Positions 53,996 to 62,358 of a stretch of 64,000 bases of DNA are shown here, piece by piece. Each line of letters begins with the position of its first letter. Positions within the stretch are counted from its first letter, which is position 1. The translations under genes and the position numbers were made by a program. The stretch is taken from NCBI GenBank assembly GCA_020621865.1, contig JAHRYW010000004.1:124001-188000 (forward strand). The letters run 5' to 3'. The notes below the pieces were generated by a model, which searched no databases, had not been told where the DNA came from, and saw nothing but the letters and a program-made list of their open reading frames with translations. The stretch is from Betaproteobacteria bacterium (GTDB lineage: Bacteria; Pseudomonadota; Gammaproteobacteria; Burkholderiales; Rhodocyclaceae).

Positions 53996-54196
53996 ATGGC
54001 CGGAAGCTGGGGCTGTCCGCACGAGATCGGCGATCGCTGCACGAAGGTGAATAACCTGCCGTGCAATCCCGGCATGAAGGGCTGCGAACTCGCCGGCCGC
54101 TTCCGCTTCGCCGACGAGAGCAAGAACGAGCGCTACTGGGAGAAGAAGGCCCGGGAGAAGGCGGCAGCCCAGGACGCTCCGACCGGGGACGCATGA
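53996..54196 (+). CDS. Small Cys-containing protein after glnS
   Basis: This 66-residue protein starts at an ATG only 1 nt after the glnS stop. Four cysteines (Cys7, Cys15, Cys23, Cys30 in WGCPHEIGDRC and LPCNPGMKGC) suit a metal site; the C-terminal half is a charged helix (ERYWEKKAREKAAAQ). It overlaps the methyltransferase gene by 4 nt. I do not know the family; tight coupling to glnS on one side and the methyltransferase on the other supports it as real. Confidence 0.72.
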   Translation: MAGSWGCPHEIGDRCTKVNNLPCNPGMKGCELAGRFRFADESKNERYWEKKAREKAAAQDAPTGDA

Positions 54197-55362
54197 CCCG
54201 CGACGTCGCCCAACTCGGCCAGGTGTTCACGCCGCCCAACGTGGTGGTCTTCATGCTCGATCTTTGCCAGAACAAGGGGCGCACGCTGGAGCCTTCGGCC
54301 GGCGACGGCGCCTTCTTCAGCACCTTGCGCCAACGCGGCGCCGACGTCGTCGGCATCGAGATCGACCCCCTGGTCGCCCCCGAAGGCGCCACGGTCCGGG
54401 ATTTCTTCGATTACCCGTTGAGCGAGCAGTTCGACACCATCATCGGCAATCCGCCCTATGTCCGCCTGCAGGATGTTACGGTCGGCACCAAAAAACGCCT
54501 GAAATCGGAATTTTTCGACGGTCGCAGCAATCTCTTCCTGTTCTTCATCGAGAAATGCATCCGCCACCTGAAGCCGGGCGGCGAACTGGTCTTCATCGTG
54601 CCGCGCGAGTTCATCAAGCTGACCGCCGCCCGGAAGCTGAACACCTGGCTCTATGAACAAGGCAGCATCACCCATTTCTATGAAACCGGCGACGTCCGCG
54701 TCTTCGCCGGGGCGACGCCGAACTGCGCCATCTTCCGCTTCGAGAAGGGGCGCCTGGACCGGCGGATGGCCGACGGCCGACGCTTCACCGAAGTCGACGG
54801 CCAGCTGATGTTCCTGCGCGACGACCACAACCTGCGCCTGGCCGACGTCTTCGAGGTCAAGGTCGGCGCCGTTTCCGGGGCCGACACGATCTACACGCAC
54901 CCCAAGGGCAACCTGGAATTCGTCTATTCGAAGACCGTGGACACCGGCGAAACCAGGCGCATGCTCTACGGCATCAAGCATCCGCACCTCGACAAGCACA
55001 AGGCCGAACTGCTCGCCCGCCGCGTCCGTTCCTTCGACGAGAGCAACTGGTGGCAATGGGGCCGCGCCTTTCCGATCAGCGAGCATCCGCGCATCTACGT
55101 CAATGGCCGGACGCGCAAGCCGGCGCCCTTCTTCCTGCACGACTGCCGCGCCTTCGACGGTTCGATCCTGGCGCTGTTTCCAAAGAACCGGCACATCGCC
55201 CGACGCGATTTGATCGAATGCACGATGATGCTCAACCACGAAGTCGACTGGCAGCAGCTCGGTTTCGTCTGTGACGGGCGCTTCATCTTCACCCAGCGCA
55301 GCCTGCAGACCTGCCTGCTGCCCGACAAGTTTTCCCGCTATCTCCCGAAGGACCCCGCATGA
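54193..55362 (+). CDS. Orphan N6-adenine DNA methyltransferase
   Basis: This 389-residue Eco57I/TaqI-type gamma-class methyltransferase has the opening [12 protein letters not shown] motif [11 protein letters not shown] (about residues 32-41), catalytic motif IV NPPY (about 86-89), and the later [21 protein letters not shown] block. The C-terminal part is a target-recognition region. No restriction nuclease is adjacent, so it may be a solitary modification enzyme or regulator, sandwiched in the glnS-pyrF run. Dispersed element copy 12 begins six codons after NPPY and encodes [15 protein letters not shown]; the family spacing still looks normal. Confidence 0.9.
   Translation: MTRDVAQLGQVFTPPNVVVFMLDLCQNKGRTLEPSAGDGAFFSTLRQRGADVVGIEIDPLVAPEGATVRDFFDYPLSEQFDTIIGNPPYVRLQDVTVGTKKRLKSEFFDGRSNLFLFFIEKCIRHLKPGGELVFIVPREFIKLTAARKLNTWLYEQGSITHFYETGDVRVFAGATPNCAIFRFEKGRLDRRMADGRRFTEVDGQLMFLRDDHNLRLADVFEVKVGAVSGADTIYTHPKGNLEFVYSKTVDTGETRRMLYGIKHPHLDKHKAELLARRVRSFDESNWWQWGRAFPISEHPRIYVNGRTRKPAPFFLHDCRAFDGSILALFPKNRHIARRDLIECTMMLNHEVDWQQLGFVCDGRFIFTQRSLQTCLLPDKFSRYLPKDPA
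54472..54515 (-). repeat. Dispersed core/A-tract element, copy 12 (inside the methyltransferase)
   Basis: The minus strand reads AAAAATTCCGATTTCAGGC, GTTTTTTGGTGCC, then GACCGTAACATC. It is about 80% identical to copy 8 over 40 bp by eye. Least certain of the coding copies because the encoded peptide fits the protein family well. Confidence 0.65.
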
Positions 55363-56171
55363 GCTTTATCGACCAACTGAACGCTGCCTGGCAGAAGAAC
55401 AATTCCCTGCTCTGCGTCGGCCTCGATCCTGACCCGGCCAAGTTTCCGGCGCACCTGAAGGGTCGCGACGATGCCATCTTCGAGTTCTGCGCCGCCATCG
55501 TCGATGCCACGGCCGACCTCGTCTGTTCGTTCAAGCCGCAGATCGCCTACTTCGCCGCGCGCCGCGCCGAAGACCAGCTCGAAGCGCTGATCGCCCACAT
55601 CCACACCAAGCACCCCGGCATCCCGGTCATCCTCGACGCCAAGCGCGGCGACATCGGCTCCACCGCCGAGCAGTACGCCGTCGAAGCCTTCGGGCGCTTC
55701 CAGGCCGATGCGGTCACGGTCAATCCCTACATGGGCCGCGACTCGGTCGATCCCTACCTGGCCTACCCGGACAAGGGCGTGATCCTGCTCTGCCGCACCT
55801 CCAACCCGGGCGGCTCCGACCTCCAGTTTCTCGACGTCGGCGGTGAAAAACTGTACGAGCGCGTCGCCCGCCTGGCCGCCGGCGAATGGAACAGCTCCGG
55901 CCAGATCAGCCTGGTCGTCGGCGCCACCTTCCCGGCCGAGATCGCCCGCGTCCGCCAGATCGTCGGCGACGTGCCGCTGCTCGTCCCCGGCATCGGCGCC
56001 CAGGGCGGCGACATCGAGGCCACCGTCAAGGCCGGCCGCACGGCAAACGGTACCGGCTTGATGATCAATTCGTCGCGTGCCATTCTGTACGCCGGCAAGG
56101 ATCAGAACTTTGCCGCGGCTGCCCGTCAGGCAGCGCTTGAAACCCGCGACGCCATCAATCTCTATCGTTGA
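55359..56171 (+). CDS. pyrF: Orotidine 5'-phosphate decarboxylase (type 2)
   Basis: This 270-residue enzyme makes UMP from OMP. The catalytic motif [18 protein letters not shown] (about residues 89-106) and the start [13 protein letters not shown] are typical of the longer type 2 PyrF. The C-terminal phosphate-binding [12 protein letters not shown] and [15 protein letters not shown] are intact. Overlaps the methyltransferase by 4 nt. Confidence 0.96.
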   Translation: MSFIDQLNAAWQKNNSLLCVGLDPDPAKFPAHLKGRDDAIFEFCAAIVDATADLVCSFKPQIAYFAARRAEDQLEALIAHIHTKHPGIPVILDAKRGDIGSTAEQYAVEAFGRFQADAVTVNPYMGRDSVDPYLAYPDKGVILLCRTSNPGGSDLQFLDVGGEKLYERVARLAAGEWNSSGQISLVVGATFPAEIARVRQIVGDVPLLVPGIGAQGGDIEATVKAGRTANGTGLMINSSRAILYAGKDQNFAAAARQAALETRDAINLYR

Positions 56172-56181
56172 GGAAGCTGCC

Positions 56182-57039
56182 ATGCGCATGGACGACTACC
56201 GCGAAAGCGACAACATCGAGGACCGCCGGGGCGGCGGTGGCGGCATCGGTCGCGGTGGCGTCGGTATTGGCGGCATCGTCCTGGCGCTGGTCATCAGCTA
56301 CTTCACCGGCATTAACCCAATGACCCTGCTCGGCTTCATCGAGCAGACCCCGCTCGCCCGCCAGGAAGCGCCGGCTGCCCAACGGCCGCCGGCCAACGAC
56401 GAAACCGCCATTTTCGTCTCCAAGGTGCTGGCCTCGACCGAGGACGTATGGACCGCCGCCTTCGCGCAGAACGGCCGCCAGTACGAGAAACCCAAGCTGG
56501 TGCTATTCACCGGCGCCACGCCGACCGCCTGCGGCACCGGCCAGACGGCCATGGGGCCGTTCTACTGCCCGGGCGACCACAAGGTTTACATCGACCTCGC
56601 CTTCTACCGCGAGTTAAAGGAGCGCTTCCGCGCCCCCGGCGAATTCGCCCAGGCCTACGTCGTCGCCCACGAAGTCGGCCATCACGTGCAGAACCTGCTC
56701 GGCATCGCCGACAAGGTCCATGAAGCCCGCCAGCGCGCCGGCCGTGCCGAAGGCAATGCCCTGTCGGTGCGCATGGAACTGCAGGCCGACTGCCTGGCCG
56801 GCGTCTGGGGCAAACGCACCGACACGATGAAACAGGTGCTCGAACCGGGCGACCTGGAAGCCGCGTTGACCGCTGCCTCGGCCATCGGCGACGACCGCCT
56901 GCAGCAGCAGGCGCAGGGCCGCATCGTCCCCGAGAGCTTCACGCACGGTTCTTCCGAACAGCGCGTTCGCTGGTTCCGCCGCGGCTTCGAGACCGGCGAC
57001 ATGAACCAGTGCAACACCTTCAAGGCCGAGCGCCTGTAA
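56182..57039 (+). CDS. YpfJ-family neutral zinc metallopeptidase
   Basis: This 285-residue protein starts MRMDDYRESDNIEDRRG, a family hallmark, followed by Gly-rich sequence, one membrane helix (VGIGGIVLALVISYFTGIN region, residues 27-45) and a peptidase domain with the zinc motif HEVGH in VVAHEVGHHVQNLLG (about 164-178) and the downstream MELQADCLAGVW. The active site would face the periplasm. AGGAAG ribosome site 5 nt before the ATG. Physiological substrate unknown. Confidence 0.93.
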   Translation: MRMDDYRESDNIEDRRGGGGGIGRGGVGIGGIVLALVISYFTGINPMTLLGFIEQTPLARQEAPAAQRPPANDETAIFVSKVLASTEDVWTAAFAQNGRQYEKPKLVLFTGATPTACGTGQTAMGPFYCPGDHKVYIDLAFYRELKERFRAPGEFAQAYVVAHEVGHHVQNLLGIADKVHEARQRAGRAEGNALSVRMELQADCLAGVWGKRTDTMKQVLEPGDLEAALTAASAIGDDRLQQQAQGRIVPESFTHGSSEQRVRWFRRGFETGDMNQCNTFKAERL

Positions 57040-57048
57040 GCCCCCCCA

Positions 57049-57588
57049 TTGACCGACGCTCCGCCCCCCGCAAAGAAGGCACCGCGCTGGCGCCGCTGGG
57101 CGCTTGAAGCCCTCGTCCTGATCGCTCTGGTCGCCGCCTTCCAGGTCTGGCAAACGCGCAATGCGCCGCGCGGCCCGGCACCGCACTTCGCCGGGCAACT
57201 GGTCGATGGCCGTGATTTCGACCTGGCCAGCTGGCGGGCGCAGCATCCGGGCAAAGCCGGATTGATCTATTTCTGGGCCGGCTGGTGCGGTATCTGCAAG
57301 ACGACCGCCGGCACGGTCAGCAACCTGAACGAAGACTGGCCGGTAATCACCGTCGCCATGCAGTCCGGCCCGGCCGACAAGGTGGCCGAAACCATGCGCC
57401 AGCGCGGCTACGACTGGGCGACGCTGCCCGACCCAATGGCCACGGTTTTCCTGCAATACGGCACGCGCGTCGTTCCCGCCTTCATCATCGTCGACCCGGC
57501 CGGCAATGTCCGCGCCGTTACCATCGGCTACACCAGCGAAATCGGCCTGCGCCTGCGCCTGTGGTGGGCCAGCCTCTCCGCTGCATGA
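57049..57588 (+). CDS. Membrane-anchored thioredoxin-like protein (ScsD/TlpA type)
   Basis: This 179-residue protein has one N-terminal membrane helix (ALEALVLIALVAAFQVW) and a periplasmic thioredoxin fold with active site WCGIC (about residues 80-84) and the cis-Pro loop RVVPAFIIVD. Acting in the periplasm, it would reduce or rearrange disulfides, needing electrons from a DsbD-like protein not seen here. It starts at a TTG 9 nt after the metallopeptidase and overlaps the next gene by ATGA. Confidence 0.88.
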   Translation: MTDAPPPAKKAPRWRRWALEALVLIALVAAFQVWQTRNAPRGPAPHFAGQLVDGRDFDLASWRAQHPGKAGLIYFWAGWCGICKTTAGTVSNLNEDWPVITVAMQSGPADKVAETMRQRGYDWATLPDPMATVFLQYGTRVVPAFIIVDPAGNVRAVTIGYTSEIGLRLRLWWASLSAA

Positions 57589-58406
57589 AACACACCCGCT
57601 TCGCCCTGACGCTGGCCCTGCTGCTCAGCCACGCCCTGGCCGCCTTCGCCCTGCCCAAACACTCACCGGTGCCGGGCGGCGTTGCCGTCGTCGATCTCGG
57701 CCCGGCCGGCCAGACTGTACCGACCGCCCGCTGGGGCGAACAAGGACTCGCCGTCGTCCGCGAGGGCGGCCACTGGTTCGCCCTGTTCGGCATCCCGCTC
57801 GACACCCTGCCGGGCGATTTGGAAATTGCCGTTTTTTTCGGGCCGACCGTAGCATTGCGGCAAATTCCGGTGCGCATCAAGAATTACCCGGAACAACGGC
57901 TGACCATCAAGGACAAGCGCAAGGTCGAACCGAGCCCGGAAGATCTGGCCCGCATCGAACGCGAAAAGGAAGTCACCGATGCGATCAAGCGCCGCTTCAG
58001 CGCCCCGGCGCCGGATACCGGCTTCACACAACCGGCCGCCGGCCCGCTGTCGTCGCGCTTCGGCCTGCGCCGCATCTTCAACGGCCAGCCGCGCAACCCG
58101 CACGCCGGGCTCGATGTCGCCGCCGGCACCGGCACGCCGGTCAAGGCGCCGGCCGATGGCGTCGTCGCCTTGACCGGCGACTATTTCTTCAATGGCAACA
58201 CGGTGTTCATCGACCACGGCCAGGGGCTGATCACCGCCTACATGCACCTTTCGCGCGTCGATGTGCGGGCCGGGCAGGTCGTCAAAAGAGGCGAAGCGCT
58301 CGGAGCCATCGGCGCCACCGGCCGGGCGACCGGGCCGCACCTGCACTGGGCGGTCATCCTGAACAACACGCCGGTCGATCCCGAACTCTTCCTGGCCCGT
58401 CCGTAA
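57585..58406 (+). CDS. Secreted M23 peptidase (LytM type)
   Basis: This 273-residue protein has a signal peptide (FALTLALLLSHALAAFA), an N-terminal beta domain and a C-terminal M23 domain (about residues 150-268) with zinc ligands in NPHAGLDVAAG (His-x3-Asp) and HLHWAV (His-x-His). It probably cleaves peptidoglycan cross-links in the periplasm. Dispersed element copy 11 lies in the N-terminal domain and encodes LEIAVFFGPTVALRQ. The gene ends a five-gene run from glnS with short gaps and is followed by a terminator. Confidence 0.92.
   Translation: MKHTRFALTLALLLSHALAAFALPKHSPVPGGVAVVDLGPAGQTVPTARWGEQGLAVVREGGHWFALFGIPLDTLPGDLEIAVFFGPTVALRQIPVRIKNYPEQRLTIKDKRKVEPSPEDLARIEREKEVTDAIKRRFSAPAPDTGFTQPAAGPLSSRFGLRRIFNGQPRNPHAGLDVAAGTGTPVKAPADGVVALTGDYFFNGNTVFIDHGQGLITAYMHLSRVDVRAGQVVKRGEALGAIGATGRATGPHLHWAVILNNTPVDPELFLARP
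57816..57860 (+). repeat. Dispersed core/A-tract element, copy 11 (inside the M23 gene)
   Basis: The plus strand reads GATTTGGAAATTGCC, GTTTTTTTCGGGCC, then GACCGTAGCATTG. It is read in the frame giving TVAL, the same frame as copies 5 and 6. Confidence 0.88.
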
Positions 58407-58410
58407 ACGC

Positions 58411-58436
58411 AAAAAGGCGGCCGCAGCCGCCTTTTT
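58411..58436 (+). terminator. Terminator after the M23 peptidase gene
   Basis: An 11-bp stem AAAAAGGCGGC / GCCGCCTTTTT with a 4-nt loop. It is symmetric and also ends the convergent small gene at 58453. Confidence 0.92.
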
Positions 58437-58452
58437 GTTGCTGGTTGCCAGA

Positions 58453-58578
58453 TCAAACCTTGGGCTTGGCCGGCGTACTCATCTGCTTTTCATCCTTCGC
58501 CTTGTCGCCGCAAGCCAGGGCCGAAACGCTGGACAGAGCGAACACGGCAGCCAGCAGGGCGGAAATCAGTTTGCTCAT
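58453..58578 (-). CDS. Tiny secreted peptide, unknown function
   Basis: This 41-residue protein has a signal peptide MSKLISALLAAVFALSSVSALA followed by Cys and a charged tail (GDKAKDEKQMSTPAKPKV). The residue at -3 to Cys is Ala, so it is not a strong lipobox; it may be a secreted peptide of about 20 residues. A GGAG ribosome site precedes the ATG. It is too short for most gene callers. Confidence 0.65.
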   Translation of the reverse strand: MSKLISALLAAVFALSSVSALACGDKAKDEKQMSTPAKPKV

Positions 58579-58642
58579 CGGAGACTCCTTCAAAAGGTGT
58601 GAGGATTTGATCAATTTAGCCGGACATGGTTCATTACGCAAC

Positions 58643-58960
58643 GTGCGCGAACAAACCATCCACCTCCACACCGCAGCCCCGGCCAAGCCGGCCGAAGGCC
58701 AGCCCTGCAACGGCTGCGGCGTCTGCTGCGCGCTGGAAACCTGCCCGGCCGCCCGTCTGCGCTTTCTGCAGATAAAAGGTCCATGCCCGGCACTGGAATG
58801 GACTGCGACGGAGCAACGTTACGTCTGCGGCCTGCTGACCCGTCCGGCTCACTACCTGGCATGGCTGCCCGGCCGCGGCGAGCCGCTGGCCCGACGCCTG
58901 TTCGCACGCTGGATATCGGCCGGCCAGGGCTGCGACTGCAACGCCGACGTTCAACCCTGA
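58643..58960 (+). CDS. YkgJ-type cysteine-cluster protein
   Basis: This ~105-residue protein has the zinc/iron-chelating YkgJ pattern: PCNGCGVCCALETCP (about residues 20-34), KGPCPALEW, YVCGLL and a final GCDCN. Nine or so cysteines suggest a metal cluster. Starts are weak: GTG 58643 is given, TTG 58607 is an alternative with AAAGG upstream. Its last 10 bp overlap the convergent RidA-family gene. Confidence 0.78.
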   Translation: MREQTIHLHTAAPAKPAEGQPCNGCGVCCALETCPAARLRFLQIKGPCPALEWTATEQRYVCGLLTRPAHYLAWLPGRGEPLARRLFARWISAGQGCDCNADVQP

Positions 58961-59304
58961 GCGACGGCGGCCGTGACCGCCATTTCAACGCGAAAGCCAG
59001 GATTGGCCAGCCGCGCCTGCACGCAGGCCCGGGTCGGCGCGTGGCCCTCAGGCACCCAGGCGTCCCAGACGGCATTCATCGCGTCGTAATCGGCCATATC
59101 GGCCAGGTAGATGGTGACCATCAGCAACTTCGAACGGTCGCTGCCCGCCTGTTCGAGCAGGCGGTCGATGCCGGCCAGCAGGTTGGCGGTCTGCGCGGTA
59201 ATGTCGCCATCGAGATTGGACGGCACCTCAACCAGGTAAACGGTGCCGTTATGGACGACGCTGTCGGAATAACGGCGTTTCGTGCCGTGACGTTGAATCT
59301 GCAT
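58951..59304 (-). CDS. RidA-family protein
   Basis: This 117-residue protein is of the YjgF/RidA fold: SDSVVHNGTVYLVEVP, LLAGIDRLLEQAGSDRSKLLMVTIYLADMADYDAMNAVWDAWVPEGHAPTRACVQ-type block (positions about 35-95) and ARLANPGFRVEMAV. RidA removes reactive enamine/imine products of PLP enzymes; the subfamily is uncertain. I chose the ATG at 59304 (MQIQRHGTKRRYSD). The leader upstream is rich in hairpins. Confidence 0.88.
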   Translation of the reverse strand: MQIQRHGTKRRYSDSVVHNGTVYLVEVPSNLDGDITAQTANLLAGIDRLLEQAGSDRSKLLMVTIYLADMADYDAMNAVWDAWVPEGHAPTRACVQARLANPGFRVEMAVTAAVAQG

Positions 59305-59567
59305 GGATGGCCCCAAAAACGTGAAGCCCATGTTTTTCAGGCATGGGCTTCGGTTACTGCATCCTTGGCGCACTCGGCCAAGGTATTCGGCTATTCGCCG
59401 TTACGGGTTGCTACTCGGTAATCTCAAGAAATACTTCCTGTGACAACTGCCATAGAATCCCCAGCAGCGCAGCGGGGTACTGCCACTACATGTCCGGCTT
59501 GCTGCAAACCTGACACGATTTCAGCTTAGCACTCCCGGCGAAAAAAGCCAGCACGTTTTGCTGACGG
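59305..59567 (-). other. 263-bp leader/intergenic region with several hairpins
   Basis: No gene seen. On the minus strand, from 59470 toward the RidA gene, are a small hairpin CGGC-GAATA-GCCG, a 7-bp hairpin CCTTGGC / GCCAAGG (loop 7) and a 9-bp hairpin AAGCCCATG / CATGGGCTT (59320-59350) followed shortly by CACGTTTTT. This could be a structured leader or attenuator for the RidA gene or a separate small RNA; it fits no riboswitch class I know. Confidence 0.4.
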
Positions 59568-59990
59568 CTAGCGCCGGAAAATCACATTGGCGCCCAACGG
59601 TATTTTGGCCACGGGAACGTAACCGACCGACCCCGGCGTCGTCGCGATGAAATTGAGCATTTCGTCCAGCGAGCCGAATTCCTGCGGCGGCGCCCCCTTG
59701 CCCACATAGCGACGGACCAGCCAGTAGCCGACGTATTGCTCTTCGGTTTGGCCGAGAACCGATTCGAGGAACTGCTTGCGGATCGGATCGCCCGGTGCCA
59801 GGTTCAGCGGTAGCGCCGACTGCTGGTTGATCGAGACGACACGGCCGGTGTACAGCCGTTGCAAGGTCTGCTGATCGACCTTCGGCATGGCCGGGTGAGC
59901 GATCACGGCAATACCCCCTCCTTCGGCCATGACCGGCCAACTCACGCCTCCGAGGAGGCTGATCAGGAGAAGGAAGAGGACTCTCAGCAT
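59568..59990 (-). CDS. Periplasmic phosphate-binding-like (PstS-type) small protein
   Basis: This 140-residue protein has a signal peptide (LRVLFLLLISLLGGVSWPVMA) and a single lobe of the PBP type II/PstS fold: IAVIAHPAMPKVDQQTLQRLYTGRV..., FLESVLGQTEEQYVGYW, PGSVGYVPVAKI. It is shorter than transport PstS proteins and no ABC transporter is near, so it may be a sensory or accessory ligand binder. It follows the porin gene by 6 nt. Confidence 0.82.
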   Translation of the reverse strand: MLRVLFLLLISLLGGVSWPVMAEGGGIAVIAHPAMPKVDQQTLQRLYTGRVVSINQQSALPLNLAPGDPIRKQFLESVLGQTEEQYVGYWLVRRYVGKGAPPQEFGSLDEMLNFIATTPGSVGYVPVAKIPLGANVIFRR

Positions 59991-59996
59991 GCCGCC

Positions 59997-61241
59997 TCAG
60001 AAGGAAAAACTGTAGGACAGCGAAAACACGTTGAGACGCTTGCCCGCACTGTCACCGCCGGCGGGGGCGTCGATGAAGCTCGACACCAGGCCGGTACTCG
60101 TCTGGGCCCATTCAGCCTTCAGCAGGCTGCGCGTTGTCACCCGGTACGAGGTGCCGATGGCCCAGGTCCATTGATCGTAGGGAGCCAGGATGTCGGCGTT
60201 CAGCTTCTGGTAGCTCGACATCGGTGGGCCAAAATTGCCCGCTGCCGCTTCGATCGCCCGATAGAGGTTCAAGGAGGAAGCCGACGAGCGGGTCTTGGCG
60301 AACGAGACATAGGGCGTCCAGCCGCCAAACTTGCGCGACAGCGCCAGATACGCGCCCCAGCGCGAGAAGCCCGAGCTCGCGCCATTGAAGCCCATGTGCG
60401 CGACCTCGGAAGTCAGGCGGACATTGGCCGGCAGCATGAAGCTGGCCCCAAGACTCTGGACGGAAATCCGCAAGCCATTTTCGTGTACGCCATTGCGCAC
60501 GTCGTAGTAGCCGGGAATCGGGCCATTCGGCGGAACGAAGGGGATATCGCTGGTGATCCCGCCGTCGCGGTAGGCCCTGGCTTCATGGATGCCGATCCGG
60601 AACATGTTTTCCAGCCCCCGGAAGCTGACCACCAGCCCGGTGCTGTGCACATCGGAGTCGATGAACCAGCTGCCGGGCCTGGGCTGGGTATCGGTGATTT
60701 CTCGGCCGTAATAGCGGGTCTTGTTGCCGGCCCGACCGGTGTAGCCCTCGACGGTCCACTCCATGTCATTGGCTAGCCAGGATTTGCTGATGCTCAGGCC
60801 GACGAAATCCGTCGTCGGAATGATCGAATAGACCTCGATCGGCAGGCGGACAAAGTCGTAGGTAACGCCGACATCGTGGTTTTCCGTGTTCAGCATCATC
60901 GGCACCCGCAGCTTGCCCAGGCGGATCAGGACGTCATCCACCGGCCGCCAGGAAAGGAAGGCCCACGACAAGGTCGCTGCCACGGCGGAATCGTGATGAT
61001 CCGAAGGCGCGATCTTGCCCTGGATGGCCGCCCCCCACTGCTGGTTGAAGCGGAGGTCGAGCTGTCCGCCGATCACGCTGTCCCGCAACAGGGTGCCATC
61101 GTTGTCGATCCAGCGCTGATACCGGTATGCCTTGTCGGACTGCGCATAACCGACCGTGCCAAAACCCGACCAGTCCAGCTCGATGGCATTGGCAACGAGG
61201 GGAAAGGCCAGGCCGAGGACAGAAAGAATGATTCGATTCAT
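59997..61241 (-). CDS. Outer-membrane porin-like beta-barrel
   Basis: This 414-residue protein has a signal peptide (MNRIILSVLGLAFPLVANA) and a beta-barrel body with alternating aromatic strands, ending SLSYSFSF with the C-terminal Phe needed for BAM assembly. Segments like ELDWSGFGTVGYAQSDKAYRY are typical of this porin group. The ATG at 61241 gives the signal peptide; the open frame above it lies in the HD-GYP gene. It is cotranscribed with the phosphate-binding-like gene and probably with the HD-GYP gene (8 nt gap). Confidence 0.88.
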   Translation of the reverse strand: MNRIILSVLGLAFPLVANAIELDWSGFGTVGYAQSDKAYRYQRWIDNDGTLLRDSVIGGQLDLRFNQQWGAAIQGKIAPSDHHDSAVAATLSWAFLSWRPVDDVLIRLGKLRVPMMLNTENHDVGVTYDFVRLPIEVYSIIPTTDFVGLSISKSWLANDMEWTVEGYTGRAGNKTRYYGREITDTQPRPGSWFIDSDVHSTGLVVSFRGLENMFRIGIHEARAYRDGGITSDIPFVPPNGPIPGYYDVRNGVHENGLRISVQSLGASFMLPANVRLTSEVAHMGFNGASSGFSRWGAYLALSRKFGGWTPYVSFAKTRSSASSLNLYRAIEAAAGNFGPPMSSYQKLNADILAPYDQWTWAIGTSYRVTTRSLLKAEWAQTSTGLVSSFIDAPAGGDSAGKRLNVFSLSYSFSF

Positions 61242-61248
61242 GGTCTGT

Positions 61249-62358
61249 TCAGGAAATCGAAGGCGCCGAATTTTCGTCGGCCAGTTGTACGGAAATCCGG
61301 CGGAAGACTGACTCCAGGGCAAGAAATGCCTCGATGGCGGCCGGATCGAATTGCCCCCCGGCCTGCTCGGAAACCATCCGGACAGCCTCCTCGTGGCTGA
61401 AGGCGATCTTGTACGGCCGCCGCGAGCGCAGGGCATCGTAGACATCGGCCACCGCCATCAGGCGGGCGGCGAGCGGAATCGCCTCGCCGGCCAGCCCGTC
61501 CGGGTAGCCCTTGCCGTCCCAGCGCTCATGATGGCTCCTGGCGATCTGGCCAGCGTAGCGCAGCATCATGTTGTCGTCGCCCAATTCATGCCGGGTACGC
61601 AGCAACATGCCCTCTCCCTTGACGCTGTGCGTCTTCATGATTTCAAACTCCTCCGGCGTGTGCCGGCCCGGCTTGAGCAGGATGTGATCGGGAATGGCGA
61701 TCTTGCCGATATCGTGCAGGGGAGCGGCCTTGGCGATGTGGTCGATATTCTCGGCGGTCAGGGCCGCCCGGTCGCGATCCTTTTGACTGAGGTACTCGGC
61801 CAGCAGGCGAACATAATCCTGCGTGCGGCGAATATGGTTGCCGGTGCACTCGTCGCGGAACTCGGCCAGCGAAACCATGACCCGGACCGATGCCTCCTGC
61901 AGGCGCAGCACCTCGTTGACACGGCGTTCGACCTCGGCCTGCAGCCAGGCGCTCTTGTCCTCCAGGAAAACCTGCCAGCTACGGATCTGCAGATGCGTCC
62001 TGACCCGGGCCAGGACCACCGATGGCGCGAATGGTTTGTGAATGAAATCCACGGCGCCCAGCGCCAGCCCCAACTCCTCGTCTTCGGCGCCGACCTTGGC
62101 GGTCAGGAAGATGACCGGAATAGCGGCCGTCAGCGGATTCGCCTTCAGCCGTTTGCAGACTTCGTAGCCATCCATTTCCGGCATCATGATATCGAGAAGG
62201 ATCAGATCCGGCGGCGAATTCGCTGCCAGTTCCAGCCCCTTGGCCGGACCGTTGGCCAGCTTGATCCGGTAATGCTCACGGAGAAGCTGATTGAGCAGGC
62301 TGAGATTGGCCGGTGTATCGTCGATCACCAGAATGCAAGCCCGGCTGTCATTCATCAC
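61249..62358 (-). CDS. Response regulator with HD-GYP c-di-GMP phosphodiesterase domain
   Basis: This 369-residue RpfG-like protein has an N-terminal receiver ([11 protein letters not shown]; phospho-Asp in [19 protein letters not shown]) and an HD-GYP domain (about residues 165-345) with [10 protein letters not shown] and [14 protein letters not shown], all metal and substrate residues intact. It should hydrolyse cyclic di-GMP when phosphorylated. The upstream hybrid kinase (ATGA overlap) is the likely partner. Confidence 0.94.
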   Translation of the reverse strand: MMNDSRACILVIDDTPANLSLLNQLLREHYRIKLANGPAKGLELAANSPPDLILLDIMMPEMDGYEVCKRLKANPLTAAIPVIFLTAKVGAEDEELGLALGAVDFIHKPFAPSVVLARVRTHLQIRSWQVFLEDKSAWLQAEVERRVNEVLRLQEASVRVMVSLAEFRDECTGNHIRRTQDYVRLLAEYLSQKDRDRAALTAENIDHIAKAAPLHDIGKIAIPDHILLKPGRHTPEEFEIMKTHSVKGEGMLLRTRHELGDDNMMLRYAGQIARSHHERWDGKGYPDGLAGEAIPLAARLMAVADVYDALRSRRPYKIAFSHEEAVRMVSEQAGGQFDPAAIEAFLALESVFRRISVQLADENSAPSIS

